NCBI GenBank assembly: GCA_964403795.1
Contig: CAYOHP010000066.1
Location: forward strand, 16,129 to 33,526
DNA: 17,398 nucleotides
Direction: 5' to 3'
DNA from: CAYOHP01 sp964403795 [NCBI: uncultured bacterium]
GTDB taxonomy: Bacteria > Muiribacteriota > UBA6191 > CAZXTJ01
Notes under the pieces: generated by a model
Seen by the model: the letters and a program-made list of their open reading frames with translations, nothing else
What the model was told of the DNA's origin: nothing
Database searches by the model: none
Position numbers and translations under genes: made by a program
Part shown: piece by piece, positions 1 through 8,249 of the stretch
Layout of the letters: every line of letters starts with the position of its first letter
Numbering within the stretch: the first letter of the stretch is position 1

Positions 1-2
1 CG

Positions 3-2051
3 GCGGACGCCGACGGCCTGGACGCCCCTCCCGCGCCAGCCGGCGCGGCGGCCCAGGTCCGGACGTCGCTGGCGGGCTTCCTGGCTCCCGCCGCGGGCTC
101 CCCGGGCGCGGCCGAAGGCGGGCGACCGGCCGGTCCGGGTCCCGAGGACCTCGAGGACGAGCCTTCGGAGGACGACCTCGACCGGCTCGAGCGGGAGATG
201 GCCGAGGACCTGGAGAGCGAGCTGGCAGGGGAGACGGGCCCGCGGACCCGCCGGCGCGGCCGGAAGGGGGACCCCGAGACCGAGTCCCTCGCACCGCTGC
301 CGCCACCGCCCAGCGAGCACGCCAAGGTCGACCGCTCGGTCCTGGCCGCCATGGCGGAGCAACTCTGCGGGCGGACCCATCCGCCCGGCGACACCGGAGC
401 CTTCGCCCTCAGGATCGCAGGGGAGGCGGCCGCGGCCAGGGACGGGTTCGGTTCCCTGTGGGGGCTCGGGTCCCTCTCCGGGGTCGAGCTCTACGAGCAC
501 CAGTTGATCGCGGTCCGCAAGGTGCTCGACGAGTTCCAGGGCCGATCCATCCTGGCCGACGAGGTCGGCCTCGGCAAGACCATCGAAGCGGGCATGGTCA
601 TGTCGGAGTACCTGGCCCGCGGCCTGATCCGTTCGTTCCTGGTGCTGGCTCCCGCGTCGCTGGTCCGCCAGTGGCAGGAGGAACTCCGGAGCAAGTTCGG
701 GATCGACGCCCAGACGCACCTCGACGGCGACGTCTGGAGCCAGCACGACTTCCTGGTGGCGAGCCTGGACACTGCCAAGGGGGTGCGTCACCGGTCGGCC
801 CTGCGGGCCAGGGGGTACGACCTGGTGGTGGTGGACGAGGCCCACAAGCTGAAGAACCAGCGGACCCGGAACTGGCGGTTCGTGAAGGAGCTCGAGCCCC
901 GCTACCTGCTGCTGCTCACCGCCACTCCGATCCAGAACTCGATCGAGGAGCTCTACAACCTGATCTACCTGGTCCGTCCGGGGCTCCTCTCCACCCGCAA
1001 GAGCTTCAAGACCGAGTTCGTCCACGCCCGCAACAAGCGGCTCCCCCGCAATGTCGAGCGCTTGCGCAGCCTGGTCTCCAGGGTGATGGTCAGATCCCGT
1101 CGCGCCGAGGCCAATCTCGCCTTCACGGAGCGGAGGGTCGACCTCGTGCCGGTCCCCATGCAGGGGGAGGAGGCAGCGCTCTACGCCACCCTCGATCGCT
1201 TCCTGCGGACCCACTATGCGACCCTTCCCTACTTCGAGAAGGGGCTCAACCGCCTGACGCTGATGCTGCTCGAGCGCATGGTCACCTCCTCGCCGCGGGC
1301 ACTCGCCGGAACCGTGGACCGCCTGCTCGCCAAGGGCAGCCTCCCGCCCGTCTTCGCCAGCGGACTGGAGGAGATCGGGACCCGGGCAAGGGCCCTGGCC
1401 ACCCCGGCCAAGCTGGTCGCGACCAGGAAGCTGCTGGCGGACGAGGAGCCGGACAGGGTCCTCATCTACACCCAGTTCCGGGACACCCAGGAGGCGCTGG
1501 CCGAGTTCCTCGAGGCCGCCGGGCAGAAGGTCTTCCGCTTCCACGGCGGTCTCCCCGTGGTCCAGAAGGACAGGGTGGTCAAGGAGTTCGCCAAGACCGC
1601 CACCGGGGTCCTGGTCTCCACCGACGCCGGCGCCGAAGGCCGGAACCTCCAGTTCTGTCGCCGGCTGGTCAACTTCGACCTCCCCTGGAACCCCATGAAG
1701 GTCGAGCAGCGGATCGGTCGGGTGCACCGGCTCGGTCAGCTCCGGGACGTGGAGATCGTGAACCTGTTCTACCAGGACTCGATCGAGGAGTACGTGGTCC
1801 GCCTCCTGACCGAGAAGATCCGGCTGTTCACGCTGGTGGTAGGCGAGCTCGACTCGATCCTCGGCCTGGCCCGGACCCGCCAGGACATCGAGACCGAGAT
1901 CATGGACGTCTACATGTCGACCGACGACCAGGGCGAACTGCAGTATCGCTTCGACCGGCTCGGGCGCCATTTCGAGAAGGCCCTGGACGAGTACGACGGG
2001 ATGAAGAATGCCCAGAACCGAATCTTCGAGGGCGGCGGATCCGGTTCCTGA
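3..2051 (+). CDS. SNF2/RapA-like DEAD/DEAH-box helicase (5' partial)
   Basis: Superfamily 2 ATPase of the SNF2/RapA (HepA) type, expected to translocate on DNA or remodel nucleoprotein complexes using ATP. Numbered from the Met at 198, the first RecA lobe shows a Q-like YEHQ (99-102), Walker A DEVGLGKT (121-128), DEAH (213-216) and TATPIQN (241-247). The second lobe has IYTQF, FHGGLP, STDAGAEGRNLQ and the motif VI string EQRIGRVHRLGQ. All catalytic motifs are intact. The frame stays open to the left edge of the window, giving 65 further codons of Ala/Pro-rich and then acidic sequence before that Met, so the true start lies outside and the Met at 198 is probably internal. The last 44 nt overlap the next gene. 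No nuclease or specificity domain is visible in the part seen. The helicase family is certain; the biological role (repair, transcription recycling or defence) is not. Confidence 0.93.
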   Translation, partial: ADADGLDAPPAPAGAAAQVRTSLAGFLAPAAGSPGAAEGGRPAGPGPEDLEDEPSEDDLDRLEREMAEDLESELAGETGPRTRRRGRKGDPETESLAPLPPPPSEHAKVDRSVLAAMAEQLCGRTHPPGDTGAFALRIAGEAAAARDGFGSLWGLGSLSGVELYEHQLIAVRKVLDEFQGRSILADEVGLGKTIEAGMVMSEYLARGLIRSFLVLAPASLVRQWQEELRSKFGIDAQTHLDGDVWSQHDFLVASLDTAKGVRHRSALRARGYDLVVVDEAHKLKNQRTRNWRFVKELEPRYLLLLTATPIQNSIEELYNLIYLVRPGLLSTRKSFKTEFVHARNKRLPRNVERLRSLVSRVMVRSRRAEANLAFTERRVDLVPVPMQGEEAALYATLDRFLRTHYATLPYFEKGLNRLTLMLLERMVTSSPRALAGTVDRLLAKGSLPPVFASGLEEIGTRARALATPAKLVATRKLLADEEPDRVLIYTQFRDTQEALAEFLEAAGQKVFRFHGGLPVVQKDRVVKEFAKTATGVLVSTDAGAEGRNLQFCRRLVNFDLPWNPMKVEQRIGRVHRLGQLRDVEIVNLFYQDSIEEYVVRLLTEKIRLFTLVVGELDSILGLARTRQDIETEIMDVYMSTDDQGELQYRFDRLGRHFEKALDEYDGMKNAQNRIFEGGGSGS

Positions 2052-2922
2052 GACCGATCCCTCGGCCCGGCCCGAGGCGCCACCGGATCCGCTCCAACGC
2101 TTCTTGGAAGTGGCGGAGGCGACGGGTCGAGCCACCCGGCTCGAGGACGGTCGCTTCCGGACCGGATCCGGTGTGCCGCTCGACCCGGGGACGATCCAGG
2201 CGGACTTCCCGGGGGTGCTCGAGGCGACCCGGGCGTTCCGTTCCCTGCTCGGGGAGGCGCGCACGGGCGGGTCGGTGCTGCGTGCCCGACTGACGCCCCG
2301 GATCGATGCCGAGGCGGCGCGGCGGATCCTGGGAGGCAAGGGTCGCCCCAAGAAGGGCGAGATCCACCTGCTGGTCCTGGCATTCCTGGCCACGGTCCGC
2401 TCGTGGGGCGAGAAGCAACGCCTCCTGGTCCTGGGGGCGGAACTCCCCGGGGGACCGGTGCGGGAGGACCTCAGCGACCTGGTCCGGCTCCTGCCCGGCC
2501 TGGAGAGCGAGCCCTTCCGGCCCCCGGCGGAGGTGTCCGAGGCGATGCCCGGCATGCTCGAGGCGCTGGCGATCCTGGCCGAGACGCGATCCGACGGGCT
2601 GGTCACCGAGACCCGATCCGAGGTCGCGGCCGAGCGGGCCCGCCGGCAGGGACAGGTCCAGGAGTACTTCGCCGGACTGGAGGCCGAGCACCGCCGCGAG
2701 GAGCGTCGCCTGGCCTACCACCTCTACTACTTCGATCGCGCCGAACGCCTGGAGAAGAACCGGCAGGCCGCCGAGCGGGAGCGGAAGATCCTGCTCGCCG
2801 GCGAGGAGCGCCTCTATCGGATCGAGAGCCGGCTGGAGCCGGTGGCGACGGCCCTGCTGGCGGTCCCGACCTGGGTGCAGGGCGATCGGTCGGTCGACGC
2901 CGTCACCGGCGAGGTACGCTGA
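2008..2922 (+). CDS. Helical/coiled-coil protein, possible helicase partner
   Basis: A 304-aa protein that I do not recognise as a named family. Residues 1-30 are Pro/Asp-rich and probably disordered. The rest looks alpha-helical. A charged Arg/Glu-rich stretch from about residue 205 to 270 looks coiled-coil, and it is followed by a segment ending SRLEPVATALLAVPTW. This coiled coil plus a hydrophobic end resembles, by memory only, the region that follows the helicase core in longer bacterial SNF2 proteins, so the gene may encode a detached accessory domain. No signal peptide or TM helix is seen. The ATG at 2008 is inside the helicase gene (44-nt overlap, +1 frame); no good later ATG or GTG keeps the whole domain, but the start is uncertain. 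The next gene begins 5 nt after its stop, which supports co-expression. Confidence 0.7.
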   Translation: MPRTESSRAADPVPETDPSARPEAPPDPLQRFLEVAEATGRATRLEDGRFRTGSGVPLDPGTIQADFPGVLEATRAFRSLLGEARTGGSVLRARLTPRIDAEAARRILGGKGRPKKGEIHLLVLAFLATVRSWGEKQRLLVLGAELPGGPVREDLSDLVRLLPGLESEPFRPPAEVSEAMPGMLEALAILAETRSDGLVTETRSEVAAERARRQGQVQEYFAGLEAEHRREERRLAYHLYYFDRAERLEKNRQAAERERKILLAGEERLYRIESRLEPVATALLAVPTWVQGDRSVDAVTGEVR

Positions 2923-2927
2923 GGTCG

Positions 2928-3572
2928 GTGGACGAGACCGTCGCACTTCCCGACCCGGAGCTGCCTCCCGTCCCGGCTCCGCCTCCCCGGGAGCCGGTGC
3001 GGCGCCGGCTCGATCCGCGTGCCCTGCTCGGGACCCTGGCCGCCCTGGTGTTGGCCATGCTGGTCTTCCTGTTCCTGACCGTCACCCAGGACCTCGACAA
3101 GCGACGCGGCGACGAGCTGTTCGCCCGCCAGCGCTTCCAGGAGGCCCTCGGCTACTACCAGCGGGCCGAGGCGCGGGCCAGCAGCTACTCGCGCCCCGAA
3201 TTGATCTACCGGATCGCGGCCTGCTACGAGCGCCTCGGACAGTGCGACCGGGCCGTGGACTTCTTCTACCGGCTGCTCAAGGACTTCCCCGGGGACGAAT
3301 GGGAGCCCAAGGCCAAGCAAGGGCTTCTGGCATGCCTCTCGGGACCCTCCGATCGCGACCGCGTGGTCGACCCCACCAAGGGTCCCTTGGTCGCCGCCAA
3401 GGTCCGGTGGCACCGTAGCTACGGCAAGCTGGTGTCCATCCTGCACGAGCACCGCTCAGGGGTGAGCCGGAGCCTGGAGGAGGCCTACCTGGACTACAAG
3501 AAGGCCCACCAGGAGTACACCGCGGCCATCGCCGCGGGGCTCCAGGCTGTCGATCGCGGGGTTCCCCCGTGA
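2928..3572 (+). CDS. Single-TM protein with TPR-like domain
   Basis: Protein of 214 aa. The N-terminus (1-32) is Pro-rich with Arg residues just before a hydrophobic helix at about 33-53 (TLAALVLAMLVFLFLTVTQ), the only membrane segment. After it come helices of TPR type: GDELFARQRFQEALGYYQRA (61-80), then LIYRIAACYERLGQCDRAVD (92-111) and FYRLLKDFPGD. This should be a membrane-anchored protein-interaction domain. By the positive-inside rule the basic N-terminus is cytoplasmic and the TPR part faces outside, though this is only a prediction. The GTG at 2928 was chosen because it lies 5 nt after the previous stop and keeps the TM helix; no ATG precedes the helix. The stop overlaps the next GTG start. 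A role as adaptor between the helicase operon products and the membrane is inference. Confidence 0.75.
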   Translation: MDETVALPDPELPPVPAPPPREPVRRRLDPRALLGTLAALVLAMLVFLFLTVTQDLDKRRGDELFARQRFQEALGYYQRAEARASSYSRPELIYRIAACYERLGQCDRAVDFFYRLLKDFPGDEWEPKAKQGLLACLSGPSDRDRVVDPTKGPLVAAKVRWHRSYGKLVSILHEHRSGVSRSLEEAYLDYKKAHQEYTAAIAAGLQAVDRGVPP

Positions 3573-6022
3573 GCAACCTCTCCTTCGACCAGGTGATCCG
3601 GCACGTCCGCAATCCGGACGAGGGCATGCGCCTGAACGCGGTCCGGGCGCTGTTCGCCCTGGGAACCCCGGAGGCGGGCCAGGGCCTCCGGGTCATGGCC
3701 CAGGATCCCAGTCCCAACGTGCGCCGCCTGGCGGTCCACGCCTACCAGCAGCTGGAGGGAAGGCTGGGAGGCCCGGGCTCCATCCCCCAGGGACTGCCGC
3801 CCCAGATCGCCGCCCCCCAGGGAGGAGGCGCGGTTTCCCAGAGCGGAGAGAACACCCTGGCCCAGCTGGCGAAGGCCGGGACCGGGGAGGGGTCCCTGTC
3901 GGGCCTGGCCCGACCGGCTCCCCAGGGGCCTCCCTCCCAGGCGGGCCGCCCGGCCGGGGGAGGCGACTCCTTGGCAGGCCTGGCCCGGCCCGCCTCCGGG
4001 GGAGGGGGCGGTCTCGCCGACCTGGTCCGGGGAGGCACCACCAGTGCGGCTCACCGGGCTGCGACCCCGGCAGTTCCCCCTCCGGCCCCCGCCCCTGTCG
4101 CGGCCATGGCGACGCCGACACCGGCGCCCCGGGGAGGCGATCCCGAGGCCCAGGCCCAGCTCCTGGCGACCTTCGCCCAGGGCCTCCGGGGCTACCAGGA
4201 GATGGAGACACGGCTCCAGAACGCCTACGAGACCCTGTCCCAGCTCCGGGCCCGGGCCATCGCCGCGGGGGCCCCCGAGGATCGACTGGTGATGCCGGGA
4301 CGGCCCGGGGCCGGGGCGGCCGCGCCCGCCGCCGAGGCCGAGGCTTCCGGTCCCGAGCCGGACTCGATCGAGGCGATGAAGGCGGCGGTCCGCACCCGCC
4401 TCCGTCCGGTGCTCACGACGTGCTCGCAGGCCGCGGTCCGGGCCGAGCGGCGGACCCCGCCGGTTCCGGCCGAGGAGATCCCGAGGCTGCTCGACGCCGC
4501 TGCCGGGATCCTCGAGCCGTGTACCGAGAGGCTGGTCGCCTTCCTCACCGACACCGCGGTGTCCGGCGACCTGCGGGACGCCTCTGCCCGGGCGATGGGA
4601 GCGATCCGGGGCCGGGGCGGACTCGACGCCATCCTGGGGGCGCTCTCGGCGGGCCGGGTCGAGGCGGCCTTCTTCGAGGCGCTCGGCAGCTACGCCGATC
4701 CCCGGGCGCTCCCGATCCTCCGCGACATCTACTCCCAGGACCGCTACGCCACCCACAAGCAGAGCGTCTGCCACGCCCTGACCCGGATCCCGGGCAAGGA
4801 GGCGGACCAGTTCCTCACCCAGCTGCTGGCCGATCCCGACCCTTCGATCCGGACCGCAGTGGTGACCCACCTGGGGGAGGCCGCCCGTCCCGGCTTCCTG
4901 GAGCCGCTGCTCAAGCACCTGGGGACCGCCGAGGACTACTTCGGGATGGCCCTCTTCAAGAGCCTCGCGAACTACGCGGCGGAGAATCCCAAGATCGCCG
5001 AGAAGTTGGCCGCCGAGCTGGCCCGGGTAGGGTCCGACGATCGCATGGCGGTGGCCGTGATCGGAGCCCTGGGACGGACCCGCAACGCCGCCGTCCTCCC
5101 GACCCTCGAGCCCTACGCCAAGAGCCGCGAGAACCGGGTCCGCAAGGCGGCGATCGAGGCGATCTGCGGGCTGGACGTGGCTGCCGAGGCCAAGACCAAG
5201 GTCCTGCGACCGATCCTGATCGGCGACAAGGACGTCCGGTGGAAGGCCGAGACCGCGGTGGCCCTGGCCAAGGTCGGCGATCCCAAGGGCCTCCAGACCC
5301 TGAAGGACCTGGCCGGATCCAGGGACCGCAACGAACGGCTGGAGGGGCTCTGGGGCCTGAACGAGGTGGCTCCTCCCGACCTCCTCGAGCTGGTCCAGGA
5401 CCCCGCCCGCCAGGGGGACGTCGAGATCCGTACCCGGGCGCTCCGGGCGCTCGGCGGGGTCAAGGCGCCCCAGGCCATGGAGATTCTCTCCCGGGCGGCC
5501 AAGGAGGCCGACGTGAACCTCCGGGGCACCGCCCTGGAGGCCCTGGGCCGGCTGGGTGCCTCGGCCCACCCCAAGCTGCTCGAACTCATGGCGAACGAGT
5601 ACGAGCCGGCCCTGCTGGCCACCGCCATCCGGGCCGTGGGGGACACCGACCCCCAGCCGCCTTCCTGCCTCCCGAAGGTCCTGCGCTACACCGAACACGT
5701 GAGCGGCCTGGTCCGGACCGCCTTCGTGGCCACCGCCCAGCGGGTCATGTGCGACGACGCCAAGGAGCCCCTCCTGGCGCTGGTGCGGGATCCCGAGGTC
5801 AAGGTCCGGCTCGGGGCGCTGGAAGCCCTCTGGTGCTGGGGAGAAATGCGGGTCGTCTTCTCGCTCTACGACATGCTGATCGACCCGGACCTCGACCAGC
5901 GGAGGTTCGGGGCCAACGGGATCGAGGAGGTCGGCAGGGTGACGCGCAAGTTGGCGGACCATCCCCACGCCGGTCGACTGGTAGCGGCGCTGAGGGCGCG
6001 TCCCGGGGGAGGAGGCCCATGA
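3569..6022 (+). CDS. HEAT-repeat scaffold protein with disordered linker
   Basis: Protein of 817 aa. Residues 1-65 form one or two HEAT-like helical pairs (RLNAVRALFALGTPEAG; NVRRLAVHAYQQLEG). Residues 66-205 are Gly/Pro/Ala-rich and probably disordered. This stretch carries four copies of a short motif of the type (S/T/G)LxxLxR/K: NTLAQLAKAG (95-104), GSLSGLARPA (108-117), DSLAGLARPA (133-142) and GGLADLVRGG (148-157). From about 270 to the end a long run of HEAT repeats follows, with typical pieces such as DPDPSIRTAVVTHLGEAA and NRVRKAAIEAICGLD. HEAT solenoids act as protein-binding scaffolds; no enzyme motif, signal peptide or TM helix is seen. The start is GTG at 3569, overlapping the previous stop as GTGA, and the end overlaps the next start as ATGA, so translation is probably coupled on both sides. 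The partner is unknown. Confidence 0.88.
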   Translation: MSNLSFDQVIRHVRNPDEGMRLNAVRALFALGTPEAGQGLRVMAQDPSPNVRRLAVHAYQQLEGRLGGPGSIPQGLPPQIAAPQGGGAVSQSGENTLAQLAKAGTGEGSLSGLARPAPQGPPSQAGRPAGGGDSLAGLARPASGGGGGLADLVRGGTTSAAHRAATPAVPPPAPAPVAAMATPTPAPRGGDPEAQAQLLATFAQGLRGYQEMETRLQNAYETLSQLRARAIAAGAPEDRLVMPGRPGAGAAAPAAEAEASGPEPDSIEAMKAAVRTRLRPVLTTCSQAAVRAERRTPPVPAEEIPRLLDAAAGILEPCTERLVAFLTDTAVSGDLRDASARAMGAIRGRGGLDAILGALSAGRVEAAFFEALGSYADPRALPILRDIYSQDRYATHKQSVCHALTRIPGKEADQFLTQLLADPDPSIRTAVVTHLGEAARPGFLEPLLKHLGTAEDYFGMALFKSLANYAAENPKIAEKLAAELARVGSDDRMAVAVIGALGRTRNAAVLPTLEPYAKSRENRVRKAAIEAICGLDVAAEAKTKVLRPILIGDKDVRWKAETAVALAKVGDPKGLQTLKDLAGSRDRNERLEGLWGLNEVAPPDLLELVQDPARQGDVEIRTRALRALGGVKAPQAMEILSRAAKEADVNLRGTALEALGRLGASAHPKLLELMANEYEPALLATAIRAVGDTDPQPPSCLPKVLRYTEHVSGLVRTAFVATAQRVMCDDAKEPLLALVRDPEVKVRLGALEALWCWGEMRVVFSLYDMLIDPDLDQRRFGANGIEEVGRVTRKLADHPHAGRLVAALRARPGGGGP

Positions 6023-7635
6023 GCGGTTCCGGGCTCCTGGTCGTCACGCTGGCGGCCGGGCTGTTCCTGGCGGTGCCCGGGTACGGTCCCGCCCAGGGGC
6101 GCGAGGAGGAGATCGCCCTCCCGATCGCCGAGGCCCGCGAGGCACTGGCGCGGGGGGACCTGGCCCCGGCGCGGGAGCGTCTGGAGACGGTCCTGGCCCT
6201 CGACCCGGCCCATCCGGAGGCCCTGGAACTCCTCCGCATGCTGGAGGAAGCGGCCGGCGGGGGCGCTCCCACCCGACCGGCCGGGTGGCAGGGCCTGGGC
6301 GGGGATCTCCCCGCTGGCCTGTCGCCGGAAGAAGGCCTGCCCAGGGTCTCCCCCGAGGTCGCTTCCGAGCTGCTCGCCGAGGACCCGGAGCGCGAGGACG
6401 CCGCGGAACTCCGTGGCATCGTCGCCCAGAAGCTCCTCGAGGACGGCAAGTCGGCCGAGGCGGCCGGCAAGGGAGCCAAGGCCATGGTCGCCTTCCGCAA
6501 GGCGGCCTTCATGGACCCCGCCGATCCCCTGATCCGCTACGAGTATTTCCAGGCCCTGTTCCGGCGCAATCGCCTTCCTGAGGCCCTGGAGCAGGCGGAG
6601 GCCTTCCTCCGGATCCAGAGCCAGGGAGCCCTGGCCTCCGAGATGCGTCGCCAGTTGATGGATGTCTACACCCGCCTGGCGGAGCGGGACATGAAGGAGT
6701 CCGACTGGACCGGGGCCGTCCGTCATCTGGCGGCCGTCCGGTCGCTCGGCCCGGAAGGGGGCGGGTTCGGCGACGTCGACGGACGGCTGGCCGTCTGCTA
6801 CTACAGTCTGGGAGCCCGGGAAGCGGCCCAGGGCAGGCGTGCCGAGGCGTGCCGGGCCTTCTCGTCCCTGCTCTCGTTGCGTCCCGGCAACGACACCGGA
6901 CGCGACCTCTTCGATCGCCAGTATCTCGACCGCTTGAGGTCCACGGCCCTCTCCGGCTTCTGGAACCAGGCCAAGGAGGACAAGGCCGCCGGTCGCCTGT
7001 TGGAGGCCTTCCGCTACTTCGGCCACGTGCTCCTCCTGGGCAGCCAGAACTGGATGTTGAAGCTGGCTCGCCAGGCCCGGGACGAGATCCGGGCGCTCGC
7101 CGGGGACGCCGTCCAGGTCATCGAGGCCGAGGAGGCGCAGCTGGGCCTGGTACCGGTCGCGTCGGCCCCCGCCCCGCTGCGGCCCGGTTCGGGGATCCAG
7201 GTCCCTCCGGCACCGGCCGCGGTCCCGCCGCCCGAGGTGTCGCTGGAGGCGGCGCTCTATGGTGCCCCGGTCTCGCCCGACCTCCCGCCCGGGCCTGTCG
7301 CCGGTGCGGCCCTTCCGATGGCGGGTCCTGCGACCCCTGCCGCTCCCTGGGTGCCCGGGTCGGGCGAGCTCCCGCGCTGGCTCGAACCCGGTGCCGTCCC
7401 GGAGGGAGACGGAGTACCCCCGAGCCTGGCGGAGCCGGGCGAGGGACCGGAGGAAGAGGGGTACGAGGGGGAAGGCGAGGAAGGCGAGGTTCCGGGCGAG
7501 CCGGGGACCCAGGGTGCGACAGGACATGCCGGCCCCGGGCGGGCCGCTCCGCCGGTCGGTCGGGGAGGGGGTCCGGAGCGGGTTCCGGCCCCGATCTATG
7601 GCGGGCTGGGGTATGGGGCCTACGGCCGGCCGTGA
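6019..7635 (+). CDS. Exported TPR protein with acidic, Pro/Gly-rich tail
   Basis: Protein of 538 aa. The N-terminus is a likely Sec signal peptide with a hydrophobic core (LLVVTLAAGLFLAVPGYG, residues 6-23) and a probable cleavage near AQG (25-27). The first TPR covers about residues 31-78 (IAEAREALARGDLAPARERL, then LDPAHPEALELLRML). More TPR-like helices run to about residue 370, for example AMVAFRKAAFMDPADPLIRY. The last 150 residues are Ala/Pro-rich, then strongly acidic (EEEGYEGEGEEGEVPGEPG), and end in YGGLGYGAYGRP. The function is unknown; a protein-binding role outside the cytoplasm is the simplest reading. ATG at 6019 has a good Shine-Dalgarno sequence (GGAGGA, 6008-6013) and an ATGA overlap with the HEAT gene. 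Its own stop overlaps the next GTG. An exported protein directly behind a cytoplasmic-looking scaffold is unusual and suggests a complex spanning the membrane. Confidence 0.82.
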   Translation: MSGSGLLVVTLAAGLFLAVPGYGPAQGREEEIALPIAEAREALARGDLAPARERLETVLALDPAHPEALELLRMLEEAAGGGAPTRPAGWQGLGGDLPAGLSPEEGLPRVSPEVASELLAEDPEREDAAELRGIVAQKLLEDGKSAEAAGKGAKAMVAFRKAAFMDPADPLIRYEYFQALFRRNRLPEALEQAEAFLRIQSQGALASEMRRQLMDVYTRLAERDMKESDWTGAVRHLAAVRSLGPEGGGFGDVDGRLAVCYYSLGAREAAQGRRAEACRAFSSLLSLRPGNDTGRDLFDRQYLDRLRSTALSGFWNQAKEDKAAGRLLEAFRYFGHVLLLGSQNWMLKLARQARDEIRALAGDAVQVIEAEEAQLGLVPVASAPAPLRPGSGIQVPPAPAAVPPPEVSLEAALYGAPVSPDLPPGPVAGAALPMAGPATPAAPWVPGSGELPRWLEPGAVPEGDGVPPSLAEPGEGPEEEGYEGEGEEGEVPGEPGTQGATGHAGPGRAAPPVGRGGGPERVPAPIYGGLGYGAYGRP

Positions 7636-8249
7636 CCCGGCGCCTCCCGTCTCCCGGCAGCTGGTACCGGGTCCCCCTGAACTTCCGGGTCGTGGACCTC
7701 CCGCCGGGCTGCGCCTGCTGCGGTACCTGGGAGGGACCGGGGGTGCCGATCGCCCGGGACTCCCTGCGAGCGGCCCGCCCCTCGCTCTGTGCCGCGTGCG
7801 AGGGCCATGTCGGCGAGTGGGACCGGGTCCTGGGGATCCTGGCGGCGACCGGGATCCTGGCAGGGACCGCAACCGCGATGGCGGCGGGTCCTCGCCTCGG
7901 GGAAGAGATGGGAGCCTTGGCCGGCTTCTCGGTCTCGGTCCTCCCGATCATGCTCCAGCCGTGGCTCCTGGGAACGATCCCGCTGGCGTCGAATCACGGA
8001 GGCAGGGCCTCGCCGTGGAAATGGCGCCGGACCGGAGAGGGGAGGGGTGAGCTGGTCACCGGGTCCGGGCGCCTGGCGGCCTGGGTCTCGGTGAGAAACG
8101 CCCTGGTTCCCGACCCTATCCCGGGTCCCGGAGCCGAGCGCACCGGCACCCTCTCGCTGGGTTCGGGGAGCGGAGCCTGGCTGGCCCTCCGCCTGGCCTA
8201 TTGGCAGCTCGCCCTGGTGCTGCTGCGGAGGGGTTGGGGATCCTCGTGA
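7632..8249 (+). CDS. Two-TM protein with N-terminal CxxC pair (putative zinc site)
   Basis: Protein of 205 aa, not recognised as a named family. The N-terminal 60 residues hold two cysteine pairs, C27/C30 (CACC) and C53/C56 (CAAC, followed by H59), spaced like a four-Cys treble-clef or zinc-ribbon site. Two hydrophobic helices follow, about 66-86 (VLGILAATGILAGTATAMAA) and 94-119 (GALAGFSVSVLPIMLQPWLL). The C-terminal part (120-205) is cytoplasm-like, with Trp, Arg and Gly-rich stretches, and ends in a short hydrophobic segment. The GTG at 7632 forms a GTGA overlap with the stop of the preceding gene; its Shine-Dalgarno sequence is weak, consistent with coupled translation. The next gene starts on its last base. 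Arrangement of zinc site plus membrane helices matches that of the following gene, so the two may work as a pair. Metal binding is inferred from spacing only. Confidence 0.7.
   Translation: MTRRLPSPGSWYRVPLNFRVVDLPPGCACCGTWEGPGVPIARDSLRAARPSLCAACEGHVGEWDRVLGILAATGILAGTATAMAAGPRLGEEMGALAGFSVSVLPIMLQPWLLGTIPLASNHGGRASPWKWRRTGEGRGELVTGSGRLAAWVSVRNALVPDPIPGPGAERTGTLSLGSGSGAWLALRLAYWQLALVLLRRGWGSS

Noticed and set aside
198-200. ATG 198 as the true helicase start
   Set aside because: The frame stays open to the left edge with similar composition, so an upstream start is more likely, though 198 cannot be excluded.
3494-5968. Long minus-strand open frame opposite the HEAT gene
   Set aside because: The composition is Gly/Leu/Arg-biased, no family motif is visible, and the opposite strand carries clear HEAT repeats.
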